This document shows positions 27,707-38,827 of a stretch of 64,000 bases of DNA, piece by piece. Position 1 is the stretch's first letter. Each line of letters begins with the position of its first letter. Location: positions 62,001 to 126,000 of the forward strand of contig NZ_SLWU01000003.1 of assembly GCF_004345675.1 (NCBI RefSeq). The letters are read 5' to 3'. A model generated the notes under the pieces. That model was not told the DNA's origin and made no database searches. It was given only the letters and a program-made list of their open reading frames with translations. The stretch comes from Caldanaerobacter subterraneus (lineage in GTDB: Bacteria > Bacillota > Thermoanaerobacteria > Thermoanaerobacterales > Thermoanaerobacteraceae). The position numbers were made by a program, and so were the translations under genes.

Positions 27707-29206
27707 TCAAATTACATCCTTTGAATTTTTTATTAAACTCTCATAAAAATTCTTCTGCTTTCTAAGTTCTCTGTAAAGATCCATTTTTTTCTTAATGGTG
27801 TGCATGTAAGAAAGCTTCCTGCTGTAAGAATTATCAAGTTCCAAAGCGTTTCTCACATAGTGAAGAAGCTCCTTGTCAAAATCCACTGGGACAGGAATTA
27901 TGCCCATTAGCCTCTTTAACCTAGCTTTCCTGTACTCATTTGTCATCTTTTTAGACAATTCCTCGATTAAATAGATCACATTTTTTATCTCGTTTTTTAT
28001 TATCATCTCATCTACAGGGTCCTCTCCAAACTTATCGCTTTCAATCACTATCTCAGTAGCGTCATTGAGCAAGTTCTCATATTCGGCTAGAATTTCTACT
28101 TCCCCAATTATGCTTTCATCCACGATCTCTATCAAATTGTGGTCAGAAGACTCTATCTCTCCTAAAAGCAAATTATACCTGTAAAGCTCAAAATACCAGC
28201 TTGAAATGATACTGTCGCACTTTTTAACACTTTTTTCAATTTCTTTACTGCTTTTTATCTCATTTCTCATAAGCCGCTTGTAAAACTCTATATACTGCTT
28301 TATAAAAGGTTCTTTTTTTATCAGAGATTGAATATCCTCTTCTCCTAAAAAAACTATTAAAAGCCTGTTGATTACACGACGTACAGAAAAAATTATTTCT
28401 CTTAATGAGTGAATCGCTTTTACAAGCTCTGAGCTCTCTTCTAAATACATTTCTATCTCTTCTTTTGAAAGAAGCTTTAAATCCAGAGATTGAAGGCTTT
28501 CAATCTTACTTGCTATAGAAGGGAAAATATCTCCATATCCTTCTACCAGTTTGCCATAGAAATTTTCTTCAATGTTTATCACGCTGGCTAAAAAGGATTC
28601 ATAGGTAGAATATTCTCTTTCTAAAGCCTTTTGCAAATAATCATAAAAACGCCTTCTAGACATAGCAAATGGAAGAGAACTCAAAATTTCTTTTATCCTT
28701 TCTTCCTTTTCTTCCTCTACCTCATTCACAAAATTAAAAACGCTTTCATAAAAACTCTCCTCGTCTATAGCCTCTGCAGCAAACGAATCCCTCAGCTTAT
28801 CACTAAAAACTTCATTCACATATTTTGCCTCAACGTAATAGCCGTATAACACCTCAATTGCGTCTTCCAAATAGTCTTTGTATTCCCTCATCGCCTTTTC
28901 TACGTTATCCCTTATCTTTTTTTCTGCAACCTGGTAATGATATACGTCGTTTACTACGTTTTTCACTACCTCTAAAATACCCCTATTTTTATCATCCATG
29001 TATTCTAAAGCCTTAACAACCTCCCTTTTTCTAAAAAGCACGTAGTTTAAATAAGTAGCTTCGTTGTAAGCTTCCAATAAACTTATAATTTGCACTATCT
29101 CTTTCTGCTTTTTTATTATCTCCTTCAGAAATTGAGAAAATTTCTCAGGGCTTTTCAAAGACTCGTGAAGTTTTTCTCTCAATTTCTTTATTTCATCCTG
29201 AGACAT
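27707..29206 (-). CDS. Large helical, coiled-coil-rich protein, unknown
   Basis: 499 residues from the ATG at 29206 after AGAGGTG. The predicted chain is almost entirely helical and highly charged, with no signal peptide or membrane segment. No enzymatic motif is recognised. It lies immediately upstream of the DUF1461 membrane protein gene, 2 bp apart, suggesting a scaffold or membrane-associated role, but this is a guess from context. Confidence 0.65.
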   Translation of the reverse strand: MSQDEIKKLREKLHESLKSPEKFSQFLKEIIKKQKEIVQIISLLEAYNEATYLNYVLFRKREVVKALEYMDDKNRGILEVVKNVVNDVYHYQVAEKKIRDNVEKAMREYKDYLEDAIEVLYGYYVEAKYVNEVFSDKLRDSFAAEAIDEESFYESVFNFVNEVEEEKEERIKEILSSLPFAMSRRRFYDYLQKALEREYSTYESFLASVINIEENFYGKLVEGYGDIFPSIASKIESLQSLDLKLLSKEEIEMYLEESSELVKAIHSLREIIFSVRRVINRLLIVFLGEEDIQSLIKKEPFIKQYIEFYKRLMRNEIKSSKEIEKSVKKCDSIISSWYFELYRYNLLLGEIESSDHNLIEIVDESIIGEVEILAEYENLLNDATEIVIESDKFGEDPVDEMIIKNEIKNVIYLIEELSKKMTNEYRKARLKRLMGIIPVPVDFDKELLHYVRNALELDNSYSRKLSYMHTIKKKMDLYRELRKQKNFYESLIKNSKDVI

Positions 29207-29273
29207 TTTTACACCTCTTTGCAATACTTTTCTATAATTTGATTATATTCTTTTTTTCATTTTAAATCAATTA

Positions 29274-29304
29274 AAAAAAGCCCGGCACAGGCCAGGCCTT
29301 TAAA
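29274..29304 (-). terminator. Terminator of the dha operon
   Basis: An imperfect AAAGGCCTGG/CCGGGCTTT stem overlaps the dhaM stop region and is followed on the minus strand by TTTTTTTAA. Confidence 0.8.
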
Positions 29305-29692
29305 GCTTATTCATCTTCTTGGCTTCTTCAGCCACAGTAAGCACTTTTTCAAAATCGCTCCCTATAGAAGCCTCTACTGCAGCTGCTACAGCCCCTTCTA
29401 CCAAAGGCGCGTCCGCAATTTTGACCTTTCCCTCATATTCTTCTCCTAAGAGCTCTACCGCTGTCTGAGCGCTCATAACAGCGCTGCCGATATCAACTAG
29501 CACCACTACTCCTTCTCCTCTGTCTACTTTTTTTACCTGCTCCACTATTTCTGCAGCATCCGTGCCCAATCTCCCATCAGGCGTGCCTCCAGCTATGCCT
29601 ATAGGTACTTTCCCCCTCGTCATTTGGTTTACCAGCTCAAACACGCCTTCAACAATTTTTCTTGAGTGAGACACTAACACTATTCCAACCAT
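29300..29692 (-). CDS. dhaM: DhaM, PTS phosphotransfer subunit of dihydroxyacetone kinase
   Basis: 130 residues from the ATG at 29692 after GGAGGG. The EIIA-Man fold has the phosphorylated His9 in IVLVSHSRKIVEG and the family motif GTDAAEI. It passes phosphate from HPr to ADP held in DhaL. Unlike E. coli DhaM it has no fused HPr or EI domain. It is third in dhaK-dhaL-dhaM. Confidence 0.94.
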   Translation of the reverse strand: MVGIVLVSHSRKIVEGVFELVNQMTRGKVPIGIAGGTPDGRLGTDAAEIVEQVKKVDRGEGVVVLVDIGSAVMSAQTAVELLGEEYEGKVKIADAPLVEGAVAAAVEASIGSDFEKVLTVAEEAKKMNKL

Positions 29693-29706
29693 TTTACCCT
29701 CCACCA

Positions 29707-30345
29707 TTACAGTAAATTAATAACATCTGCCAGGGCCTTTATCATTAGATAGGAGGAAGTAGCACCAGGGTCTATGTGCCCAATGCTTCTCTCCCCTAGA
29801 TAACTGGCTCTACCTTTTCTAGCAGATATATTTTTTGTGTATTCCATCCCCTCTTTAGCAGCGTTAACTGCTCTTTTTAAAGCTTCAGGAAGAGCTATGT
29901 TGTTCTCCAAACTCTCTTTCAAAGCCTTGTAGGCAGGCTCAATAGAGTCTATCATGGTCTTATCTCCTGCCTGGGCTTTACCTCTGTCCTTTATACCCTG
30001 AAGAGCCGCTTCGAAAATCTTTACCACGTCTTCCTCTGTAAGTTCAGTTTTCCCTTGAACTGCCTGACCTGCCCTCATAAAAGCAGTACCGTACAAAGGC
30101 CCTGAAGCCCCACCTACTGTCGACACAAGAGTCATTCCCACAGTCTTCAATATCGTCCCTATATCAGAGTTTTCAGGAATTGTCGCCAATTTCTGTTTCA
30201 CAGCTTCAAAACCTCTGTCCATGTTTATTCCATGGTCAGCGTCCCCTATCGCAGAGTCCAGTTCCGTGAGATATTCTTTATTTTCCCTTATCACTTCCAC
30301 AATTTTATCTATAACTTTTAGCACATCTTCCTTTGTAATAACCAT
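29707..30345 (-). CDS. dhaL: DhaL, nucleotide-binding subunit of dihydroxyacetone kinase
   Basis: 212 residues. The ADP-binding helical barrel shows AIGDADHGINMDRG near residue 30, GGASGPLYG near 78, and DPGATSSYLM near 195. The bound ADP is rephosphorylated by DhaM and phosphorylates dihydroxyacetone on DhaK. In enteric bacteria DhaL also signals to the sigma-54 activator DhaR. RBS GGAGG. Confidence 0.96.
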   Translation of the reverse strand: MVITKEDVLKVIDKIVEVIRENKEYLTELDSAIGDADHGINMDRGFEAVKQKLATIPENSDIGTILKTVGMTLVSTVGGASGPLYGTAFMRAGQAVQGKTELTEEDVVKIFEAALQGIKDRGKAQAGDKTMIDSIEPAYKALKESLENNIALPEALKRAVNAAKEGMEYTKNISARKGRASYLGERSIGHIDPGATSSYLMIKALADVINLL

Positions 30346-30368
30346 TTATACTTCCTACCTCCTGAAAA

Positions 30369-31367
30369 TTATAGTTGTTTAAATGCTGGCGTATCAGCCT
30401 TTGCATCCAACAATGCCTTTAACTCCTCATCCAGCTTTAACAAAGTTATAGAAAAGCCGCTCATCTCAAGAGAAGTCATAAATTCTCCCACATAAGTCTT
30501 GTAAACTTTTATATCCTTTTCTTTTAGAATTTCTGCGACTTTTCTGTTAGCGATATAAAGCTCCATCAGAGGAGTTCCACCCATTCCATTTATCATTACA
30601 GCCACTTCATCGCCTGATTTATAAGGAAGGTCATTTATTATTTTGTCCATTAAATGCTCCACTATTTCATCAACGTGTTTTATCTTCTCTCTGTGCGTAC
30701 CAGGCTCTCCGTGTATGCCTATTCCAATCTCCATCTCATCTTCTTGAAGAGTAAAACTTGGCTTACCCGCTGCAGGCACAGTACAAGGTGTTAACGCCAT
30801 TCCCATCGAACGGACATTCGCTATGACTTTTTCAGCTACCCTCTTTACCTCCTTAAGGCTAGCTCCCTCTTGAGCTTTTGCTCCGGCAATCTTATGGACA
30901 AAAACAGTTCCTGCTATACCGCGTCTGCCTTGCGTCCAAGTGCTGTTTTCCACTGCCACATCATCGTTTACTATAACCTGGTCCACCTCTATTCCCTCTG
31001 CTTGCGCCATTTCTCTTGCCATTTCAAAATTCATTACGTCTCCCGTGTAATTTTTAATGATAAGCAGCACGCCCTTCCCAGAGTTTACAGCCTTAATAGC
31101 CTCATACATCTGGTCAGGTGTCGGTGAAGTAAAGACTTCTCCAGGGCAAGCAGCGTCAAGCATTCCGTAACCCACGTATCCTGCGTGGGCAGGTTCGTGT
31201 CCACTTCCTCCACCACTGACAAGTCCTACTTTACCTTCAACTGGCGCATCTTTTCTCACAATCACATTGATATTCTCAAGCTTTCTGAGATAATTGGGAT
31301 GAGCTGCCAAAAGCCCCTCAATCATCTCCTTTACAACGCTCTCAGGATTGTTAATTAACTTTTTCAT
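30369..31367 (-). CDS. dhaK: DhaK, dihydroxyacetone-binding subunit
   Basis: 332 residues. The glycine-rich SGGGSGHEPAHAGYVG loop is near residue 52, and the substrate-binding histidine that makes a hemiaminal with dihydroxyacetone lies in GIGIHGEPG near 220. First gene of dhaKLM with a GGGGAGG site and a sigma-54 promoter about 50 bp upstream. Confidence 0.97.
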   Translation of the reverse strand: MKKLINNPESVVKEMIEGLLAAHPNYLRKLENINVIVRKDAPVEGKVGLVSGGGSGHEPAHAGYVGYGMLDAACPGEVFTSPTPDQMYEAIKAVNSGKGVLLIIKNYTGDVMNFEMAREMAQAEGIEVDQVIVNDDVAVENSTWTQGRRGIAGTVFVHKIAGAKAQEGASLKEVKRVAEKVIANVRSMGMALTPCTVPAAGKPSFTLQEDEMEIGIGIHGEPGTHREKIKHVDEIVEHLMDKIINDLPYKSGDEVAVMINGMGGTPLMELYIANRKVAEILKEKDIKVYKTYVGEFMTSLEMSGFSITLLKLDEELKALLDAKADTPAFKQL

Positions 31368-31417
31368 GAAAAGTACCTCCCCACAGTAAATTACTTTAAT
31401 TCTTTTGCTTTATTATT

Positions 31418-31434
31418 ATGCAAAAACCATGCCA
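31418..31434 (-). promoter_or_regulatory. Sigma-54 (-24/-12) promoter of dhaKLM
   Basis: Minus strand TGGCATGGTTTTTGCAT. The GG (31432-31433) and GC (31420-31421) are exactly 10 bp apart, the invariant spacing of sigma-54 promoters. It lies 50 bp before dhaK. Confidence 0.88.
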
Positions 31435-31521
31435 GTTTTTTTTTGCTTATTTTCCCCAAAAATAAAAAAGCCCATGCAGGCTATATTGGGAAAAAGTATC
31501 AAGCGACAGGGTAAGTTGGTA

Positions 31522-33156
31522 TTATCTATCAACAAGTCCGAATTTCCGGGCCTTGGAAGCGACTGTCTTATGAGTAAGGCCTAAAACTTTAGCCGCTTTG
31601 TTAAAACTCTTGTATCTATCTAAGGCCGCTTTTATTATCTTGTATTCATATTCTTCCATTGTAAGTAATTCGCTGTGCTCATCCAAATAAATCACATTGT
31701 TTTCTGAAACGATTGTATCTTCATTCCGTATGTATTGAGGTAAGTCTTCATAGTCTATATATTCACCTTCGCTTAAAGTGATACATCTTTCTATTATGTT
31801 CTCTAATTCCCTTATGTTTCCAGGCCAGTCATAGTGAATTAAAGCTTGCATGGCTTTCTTCGTAATACCTTTTATATTTTTATTGAGCTTCTTATTGAGT
31901 TTTTCTATAAAATGCTCCACAAGCAATGGTATATCGCCGCGTCTCTCCCTCAATGGCGGCAGCATTATTGGTATAACATTCAGACGGTAATACAAATCTT
32001 CTCTAAAAGTACCTTCTTTTATTGCCTTTTCAAGGTCTTTATTTGTGGCTGCAATTATCCTCACATCTACCTTTATAGTCTTTATTCCCCCAACCCTTTC
32101 AAACTCTTTTTCCTGTATAACTCTCAAAAGCTTTACCTGAATCTCCGGAGGTATTTCCCCAATCTCATCCAAAAATACGGTGCCACCGTCCGCCAGTTCA
32201 AATTTCCCTATCTTCTGCGTTACAGCCCCCGTAAAAGCTCCTCTTTCATGGCCGAAAAGCTCGCTTTCCAGCAATGTAACAGGAATAGCGGCACAGTTCA
32301 CCCTTATGAAGGGCTTATCCCTTCTTCTGCTGGCGTAGTGGATTGCCTGTGCTACCAGCTCCTTTCCCGTGCCACTCTCTCCTCTTATCAAAACAGTGGA
32401 ATCCGTTTCTGCGGCCTTTGAAGCAATAGTGAGGGCATCCCTTAACTTTCCACTATTCCCTATTATTATGTCAAAAGCTTTATCCAGCTTCCTGTTCCTT
32501 TTTAACTCGTTTTCCAGATACTCTATCTGAGGAAAATCATAAAAGACTATTACAGACCCTTCTATTTTATTGCCAGTATAAATAGGCGTTATATTGGTAA
32601 ACACAACATTATTGCCAACCTTAATCTTTTTGTTCATTTCCTCTTTCCCCGTTTTTAGTACATTCTCAATTTTTATTCCCGGGATGACCTCTTGAATTTT
32701 CTTGCCTATAGCTTCATCCATGCTTATCCCTGTAATGCCTTCTGCCAGTTTGTTAAATATTGTTATAACTCCATTTTCGTCAGTAACCACAAGTCCTGAC
32801 CCGATGGAATTAAAAATTTTCTCATAGGCTATAGAAGTATTCCTCAAAAGCTCATACGTGTCTTTTTCTTCTTTTTCCTTGCCCAGTTCAGAATTGAAAA
32901 ACTGCATAAATTCGTCAAAAGCCTTTTCAGCCTTTAACCCTTCTATTATCACTTCTATTTCTTCCCCACGAGAGGCAAAAAAGGTCACCATGGAAAGCAT
33001 GCTACCAGCAGGAACCAACCTACTCTCATTGATTTTTCTAAAAAATATGCTGACATCGTTCCTTTTGCTTATGCGGCTTACTTCTTGAACTATGTGGGCA
33101 GCAATTTGAGAATGGATGCTCACAGGTAGTCTCAACCTTTCCCTCTTTTCCACCAT
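31522..33156 (-). CDS. Sigma-54 activator with HPr-like N-terminal domain and PAS
   Basis: 544 residues from the ATG at 33156 (GGTGATAAA upstream; an ATG at 33171 is an alternative). Residues 1-85 resemble HPr: [18 protein letters not shown] with a histidine where HPr carries its phosphorylated His, then [18 protein letters not shown] and a C-terminal helix. A PAS domain follows (about 105-215). The AAA+ domain has [21 protein letters not shown] and FLDEIGEI. The end is a Fis-type helix-turn-helix. It probably activates the dhaK and glpP promoters; the HPr-like part may sense PTS state. Confidence 0.92.
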   Translation of the reverse strand: MVEKRERLRLPVSIHSQIAAHIVQEVSRISKRNDVSIFFRKINESRLVPAGSMLSMVTFFASRGEEIEVIIEGLKAEKAFDEFMQFFNSELGKEKEEKDTYELLRNTSIAYEKIFNSIGSGLVVTDENGVITIFNKLAEGITGISMDEAIGKKIQEVIPGIKIENVLKTGKEEMNKKIKVGNNVVFTNITPIYTGNKIEGSVIVFYDFPQIEYLENELKRNRKLDKAFDIIIGNSGKLRDALTIASKAAETDSTVLIRGESGTGKELVAQAIHYASRRRDKPFIRVNCAAIPVTLLESELFGHERGAFTGAVTQKIGKFELADGGTVFLDEIGEIPPEIQVKLLRVIQEKEFERVGGIKTIKVDVRIIAATNKDLEKAIKEGTFREDLYYRLNVIPIMLPPLRERRGDIPLLVEHFIEKLNKKLNKNIKGITKKAMQALIHYDWPGNIRELENIIERCITLSEGEYIDYEDLPQYIRNEDTIVSENNVIYLDEHSELLTMEEYEYKIIKAALDRYKSFNKAAKVLGLTHKTVASKARKFGLVDR

Positions 33157-33170
33157 TTTATCACCACGCA

Positions 33171-33545
33171 TTAACTTACTTCTTTTTTATAAAGATTTCT
33201 AGTGGTAATCACGTCAACCCCCGTTCCCAATATGTTTTTAACTATCACATCTCCAATTTTAACAGGAGCTTTTACTTCAATTTTTGCCAGTTCCAGCATT
33301 ATCTCATGGATTTTCTCTTTTGGAACAGGCTCTTTTGTTCTCACAGAAAGAAGAGGCAAATGTCCGCCCTTTGCCCTCACGCTTGTGGTCACCATTCTCT
33401 TTGGCATTGTAACTTCATTTTTTGCGTACTCAAGCCCTTTAGGACAAGAATAGCCTTTTATGCTCTTTATCTCCCCTCCTTCCATTTCAACTTTTATCCT
33501 GCAGCCCAGAGGACATACTATGCAGGTAATCTCCTTTACTTCCAT
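33171..33545 (-). CDS. DUF1667 protein, glycerol-3-phosphate oxidation accessory
   Basis: 124 residues from the ATG at 33545 after GGAGGG. Four N-terminal cysteines (CIVCPLGC and CPKG) suggest an iron-sulfur or zinc site. It is the third gene in the set with the flavoprotein and the GlpA-like dehydrogenase, a conserved trio in clostridia, where it probably takes electrons from the flavoproteins. Its stop overlaps an alternative start of the sigma-54 activator. Confidence 0.82.
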   Translation of the reverse strand: MEVKEITCIVCPLGCRIKVEMEGGEIKSIKGYSCPKGLEYAKNEVTMPKRMVTTSVRAKGGHLPLLSVRTKEPVPKEKIHEIMLELAKIEVKAPVKIGDVIVKNILGTGVDVITTRNLYKKEVS

Positions 33546-33546
33546 T

Positions 33547-34806
33547 TTATCCCTCCTCCACCAAAAAGACAATACCCTCTTTTTCATCTGCATTTTTTAG
33601 TATTTCCTTACTTAAATTTACATCTATCATTTCACCAGGAGTAAGCCTTATCCTCTTCTGCCTTAAAAGGTACCTATCACCCGACTTTACTGCCAATATG
33701 GCATTATTGTACACATCTGTCGGTCTCATCCTAAATTTTATCCTTTTATCTATATTATCCACGTTTATTCTCTGTGGCACTACATAACGTATTCCTTTCC
33801 CCGCTTTAACAGAGATATTGCTCTTTTTAAACCCTCCTTCTCTTATAAACCTTATAGCCGAATTAGCTGCCATTCTGGCTTCTGCTGTCACATTGTCTAC
33901 CAAATCGTGAACCTGAAGGACATTGCCACAAGCAAAAATCCCTGGAACACTTGTCTCCAGCATCTCATTCACAACAGGTCCTCCAGTCACTGGATCAAGT
34001 TCTATCCCTGCCTGTTTGGACAATTCGTTCTCAGGAATCAATCCTACAGAGAGTATCAAAGTATCGCAGCTTATATACTGGGCAGTTTCCATTATAGGTT
34101 CTCTGTTTTCATCGACTTTTGCGATAGTAACCCCTTCCACTCTATCCTTTCCATGTATCTCTACTACAGTGTGGCTCAATAAAAGTGGAATATCAAAATC
34201 TTCAAGACATTGCACTATATTTCTAGTAAGGCCGCTTGAATAAGGCATTATCTCTACCACAGCTTTTACTTTTGCTCCTTCTAATGTAAGCCTTCTCGCC
34301 ATAATAAGCCCAACATCACCAGAACCTAATATCACTATTTCTTTCCCTGGAAGATATCCTTCCATATTTACATACCTCTGAGCAGTACCTGCTGTGAGAA
34401 TACCTGCTGGGCGAGTGCCAGGTATCATAATAGCACCTCTCGGCCTTTCCCTGCATCCCATAGCTAAAATTATAGCTCCAGCTTTTATTGTGAACACACC
34501 TTCCTTAGAATTAACAGCTTTTACAATTCTATCAGGAGTTATTTCCAAAACCATAGTTTCCAACATTACATTTATGTCATATTCTTCTACTTTATCAATG
34601 AATCTTTGTGCATATTCTGGTCCTGTCAATTCTTCTTTAAATTCCTGAAGTCCAAATCCATTGTGTATGCACTGCTCTAAAATACCCCCAAGATATTTAT
34701 CTCTTTCAATTATGACTATATTTTTTACACCCTTTTCATAGGCTTCTACAGCAGCACCCAAGCCTGCAGGGCCGCCACCTATTATGACTATATCATAGTT
34801 AAGCAT
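33547..34806 (-). CDS. FAD/NAD(P)-dependent oxidoreductase partner of glycerol-3-phosphate dehydrogenase
   Basis: 419 residues from the ATG at 34806, the better-spaced start after AGAGGTG. Rossmann motif IIGGGPAGLGAAVEA at the N-terminus, GGILEQCIHNGFG near residue 45, and a second nucleotide-binding segment (EIVILGSGDVG) near 155. It belongs to the two-dinucleotide-binding flavoproteins. Overlap with the GlpA-like gene and its position before DUF1667 indicate an electron-transfer role in anaerobic glycerol-3-phosphate oxidation. Confidence 0.85.
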   Translation of the reverse strand: MLNYDIVIIGGGPAGLGAAVEAYEKGVKNIVIIERDKYLGGILEQCIHNGFGLQEFKEELTGPEYAQRFIDKVEEYDINVMLETMVLEITPDRIVKAVNSKEGVFTIKAGAIILAMGCRERPRGAIMIPGTRPAGILTAGTAQRYVNMEGYLPGKEIVILGSGDVGLIMARRLTLEGAKVKAVVEIMPYSSGLTRNIVQCLEDFDIPLLLSHTVVEIHGKDRVEGVTIAKVDENREPIMETAQYISCDTLILSVGLIPENELSKQAGIELDPVTGGPVVNEMLETSVPGIFACGNVLQVHDLVDNVTAEARMAANSAIRFIREGGFKKSNISVKAGKGIRYVVPQRINVDNIDKRIKFRMRPTDVYNNAILAVKSGDRYLLRQKRIRLTPGEMIDVNLSKEILKNADEKEGIVFLVEEG

Positions 34807-36295
34807 TGCCATACACCTCTTTCTTCAAAAGCTCTGAAGCCTTGTCTAATAAAAACTTCTTTGTCTCACCGGCAAGAATGTAAGAATTCCTGCCATGCTT
34901 TGTAACTTCAAGAGGAGAAATGTTAAGCTCTCTTGCAAGTATCTCTACTATCCTGGGACCACAGAAACTTCCCTGACACCTGCCCATGCCTGCTCTTACG
35001 CGCCTTTTTACCCCGTCCACCGATTTCGCTCCAACAGGTCTTCTTATTGCATCTATAACTTCTCCTTCTGTCACCGTCTCACACCTGCATACTATCCTTC
35101 CATAGGCAGGATTTTCTTTAATGAGCCTATTTTTCTCTTCATCAGAAAGCTCTACAAACCTTATAACAGGTTTCCTCTTTGGGTTAAAATCGTCCTTTTC
35201 AACAAGCTCAAGACCTGCGTCTTTTAATATATCTCTCACCATTTCCGCAATTGCAGGTGCTGCTGTAAAACCAGGGGATTCTATTCCAGCCACATTTATA
35301 AATCCTTTCACATCCGATTCTCCTATGATAAAATCCTTCTCCTCCGTGTCAGGAGTAGCTCTTAAACCTGTAAACTGCGTTATTGTCTTTCGAACGTCAA
35401 ATTTATCCACACTTCTTTTAGCAACAGTAATGGCTTTATTAAGTCCTTCCCTCGTAGTCGCTTTAAATTCCTTATCCTGTATGTCTTCTGAAGTAGGTCC
35501 TATAAGCAAATTGCCGTCAATGGTGGGTGATACCAGAATACCTTTTCCCATCTTTGTCGGCACCTGGAATATCACAGTCCTGGCAAGATAGCCTTGATCT
35601 TTGTCAAGTATCAGATACTCACCTTTTCTTGGATGCACAGAGAAAGGTTTTGCTCCCACCATATTGTTTATCACATCAGAATAAACTCCAGCTGCATTGA
35701 CCACATACCTTGCATAAAACTCCTTTGAAGGCGTCTTTACGACAAATACATCCTCCTTTCTCTTAATATCTACTACCTCCGAATTAAAAGAAAACTCTAC
35801 CCCGTTTTGGGCAGCATTTTCCGCCAGAGCAATAGTGAAAACATAAGGAGAAATAATTCCAGCCTTTTTGGCGTATAGAGCAGCTATGACATTGTCATTT
35901 ATATACGGTTCAATTTCCTTTACCATGTCCTTTGTAATTATGGAGAGCTCTTTTACTCCATTCTTTATGCCTCTGTCAAATAGCTTGTAAAGCTCTTTAA
36001 TTTCCTCTTCTGAAAAAGCCACCACTAAAGAACCAGTCCTTTTCATAGGAACGTCCAGGTCTTTGCACAGTTCTTCAAACATTTCATTCCCACGGACATT
36101 GAGCTTTGCTTTCAAAGTCCCTGGAACCGGGTCATACCCTGCGTGAAGTATTGCGCTGTTAGCTTTTGATGCCCCTTCTGAAGCTGCGTCTTCTCCTTTT
36201 TCCACCACAATCACTTTTAATTTATATTTAGAAAGCTCTCTTGCAATAGAGCATCCTACCACACCGGCACCTACTATTAAAACATCGTACACCAT
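34799..36295 (-). CDS. GlpA-type glycerol-3-phosphate dehydrogenase with BFD-like domain
   Basis: 498 residues. The FAD-binding GAGVVGCSIARELS motif is at the N-terminus. The DAO-type catalytic core runs to about 380. A C-terminal BFD-like domain carries the [2Fe-2S]-type cysteines in VCRCETVT and GRCQGSFCGP. It oxidises glycerol-3-phosphate to dihydroxyacetone phosphate and passes electrons to the next two gene products. It follows a strong terminator downstream of glpK and has a GGAGG site. Confidence 0.93.
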   Translation of the reverse strand: MVYDVLIVGAGVVGCSIARELSKYKLKVIVVEKGEDAASEGASKANSAILHAGYDPVPGTLKAKLNVRGNEMFEELCKDLDVPMKRTGSLVVAFSEEEIKELYKLFDRGIKNGVKELSIITKDMVKEIEPYINDNVIAALYAKKAGIISPYVFTIALAENAAQNGVEFSFNSEVVDIKRKEDVFVVKTPSKEFYARYVVNAAGVYSDVINNMVGAKPFSVHPRKGEYLILDKDQGYLARTVIFQVPTKMGKGILVSPTIDGNLLIGPTSEDIQDKEFKATTREGLNKAITVAKRSVDKFDVRKTITQFTGLRATPDTEEKDFIIGESDVKGFINVAGIESPGFTAAPAIAEMVRDILKDAGLELVEKDDFNPKRKPVIRFVELSDEEKNRLIKENPAYGRIVCRCETVTEGEVIDAIRRPVGAKSVDGVKRRVRAGMGRCQGSFCGPRIVEILARELNISPLEVTKHGRNSYILAGETKKFLLDKASELLKKEVYGNA

Positions 36296-36323
36296 CTTTT
36301 AAAACCTCCTTAAGAAGATAAAA

Positions 36324-36361
36324 AACCATATATAACCGAGGCATCTCGGCTATATATGGTT
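36324..36361 (-). terminator. Terminator/attenuator between glpK and the GlpA-like gene
   Basis: AACCATATATA and CCGAG (36324-36340) pair with CTCGG and TATATATGGTT (36345-36361); TTTTTTAT follows on the minus strand. It lies just 29 bp before the GlpA-like start, so it can end glpFK transcripts or act as an attenuator controlled by GlpP, which is an antiterminator in Bacillus. Confidence 0.85.
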
Positions 36362-36459
36362 CTCCCAATCTCCACCATACCTATTATTTATTTTTTCCTA
36401 TATTATTAGGATATATTCTACAAAACTTTTTAAATTCCTGCTACTTTTTATCAATTTTT

Positions 36460-37965
<1,506 letters not shown>

Positions 37966-37990
37966 TCACTTGAGTTTTTATTATAATGCC

Positions 37991-38020
37991 ATATCGGCGA
38001 GAGGAACTTCTCGCCGATAT
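37991..38020 (-). repeat. Intercistronic hairpin between glpF and glpK
   Basis: A 12-bp perfect stem, ATATCGGCGAGA (37991-38002) with TCTCGCCGATAT (38009-38020), without U-tract on either strand. It more likely stabilises or processes mRNA than terminates it. Confidence 0.6.
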
Positions 38021-38028
38021 AATTCTCT

Positions 38029-38757
38029 TTAATGTACGCTCATGATAAGCTGATAAATCCAGGCTCCAATTATTCCTCCAACTATTGGTCCAAATATCGG
38101 AACTATCAAACCATACCCCCAGTCAGAATCTCTCTTGCCCGGAATTGGGAGTATAGCGTGGGCAAGTCTCGGTCCGAAGTCTCTGGCTGGATTAATAGCA
38201 TACCCTGTAGGACCACCCAAGCTTAAACCTATTGCCCATACGAGAAGTCCTACTAAAAGGGGTCCCATTCCCCCTATAGGGTTATTACTATTTGTAATGC
38301 CAAGTATACCTATTAAAAGCATGGCAGTACCAAAAGCCTCAGTTATAAAATTCTTACCTAAATTTCTTATAGCTGGAATAGTTGCAAAAGTACCAAGCTT
38401 AGCTGTGGGATCTTCAGTTGCTGCAAAATGATCTATATACATCAAATAAACAATTATAGCTCCCACAAAAGCTCCTAAAACTTGTGCTATAATGTAGCCT
38501 GGCACTAAACTCCACGAAAACTTGCCTATCGTTGCTAAGCCAATTGTCACAGCTGGATTTAAGTGAGCACCACTTAGCCAGCCAACTGTATACGCTCCTA
38601 CCATAACTGCAAATCCCCATCCTGCGGTGATTACAATCCAGCCGCTATTTTGACCTTTAGATTTATTTAAGACAACGTTTGCAACTACACCGTCACCTAG
38701 CCAAATAAGTATCATAGTACCAAAAAATTCAGCCAAATACTTTGCAAAGTCACTCAT
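38029..38757 (-). CDS. glpF: Glycerol uptake facilitator (aquaglyceroporin)
   Basis: 242 residues from the ATG at 38757 after GGAGGGGATA. Six membrane helices and two NPA boxes: HLNPAVTIGLA near residue 60 and AINPARDFGPR near 190, the latter with the Asp-Arg of glycerol channels. It conducts glycerol into the cell. Second gene after glpP and followed by glpK. Confidence 0.96.
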   Translation of the reverse strand: MSDFAKYLAEFFGTMILIWLGDGVVANVVLNKSKGQNSGWIVITAGWGFAVMVGAYTVGWLSGAHLNPAVTIGLATIGKFSWSLVPGYIIAQVLGAFVGAIIVYLMYIDHFAATEDPTAKLGTFATIPAIRNLGKNFITEAFGTAMLLIGILGITNSNNPIGGMGPLLVGLLVWAIGLSLGGPTGYAINPARDFGPRLAHAILPIPGKRDSDWGYGLIVPIFGPIVGGIIGAWIYQLIMSVH

Positions 38758-38827
38758 AAAATATCCCCTCCATAATTCCAAAATTTAACTTTTAATAAAA
38801 TTTTTTGTTTTTCATATATCCCCCCTT

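Noticed and set aside
31461-31477. AAAAAGCCCAT string shared by the dhaK and glpP promoter regions as an activator site
   Set aside because: It is also part of terminator-like sequence of the upstream genes and lies too close to the -24 element for a usual enhancer; two occurrences are not enough.
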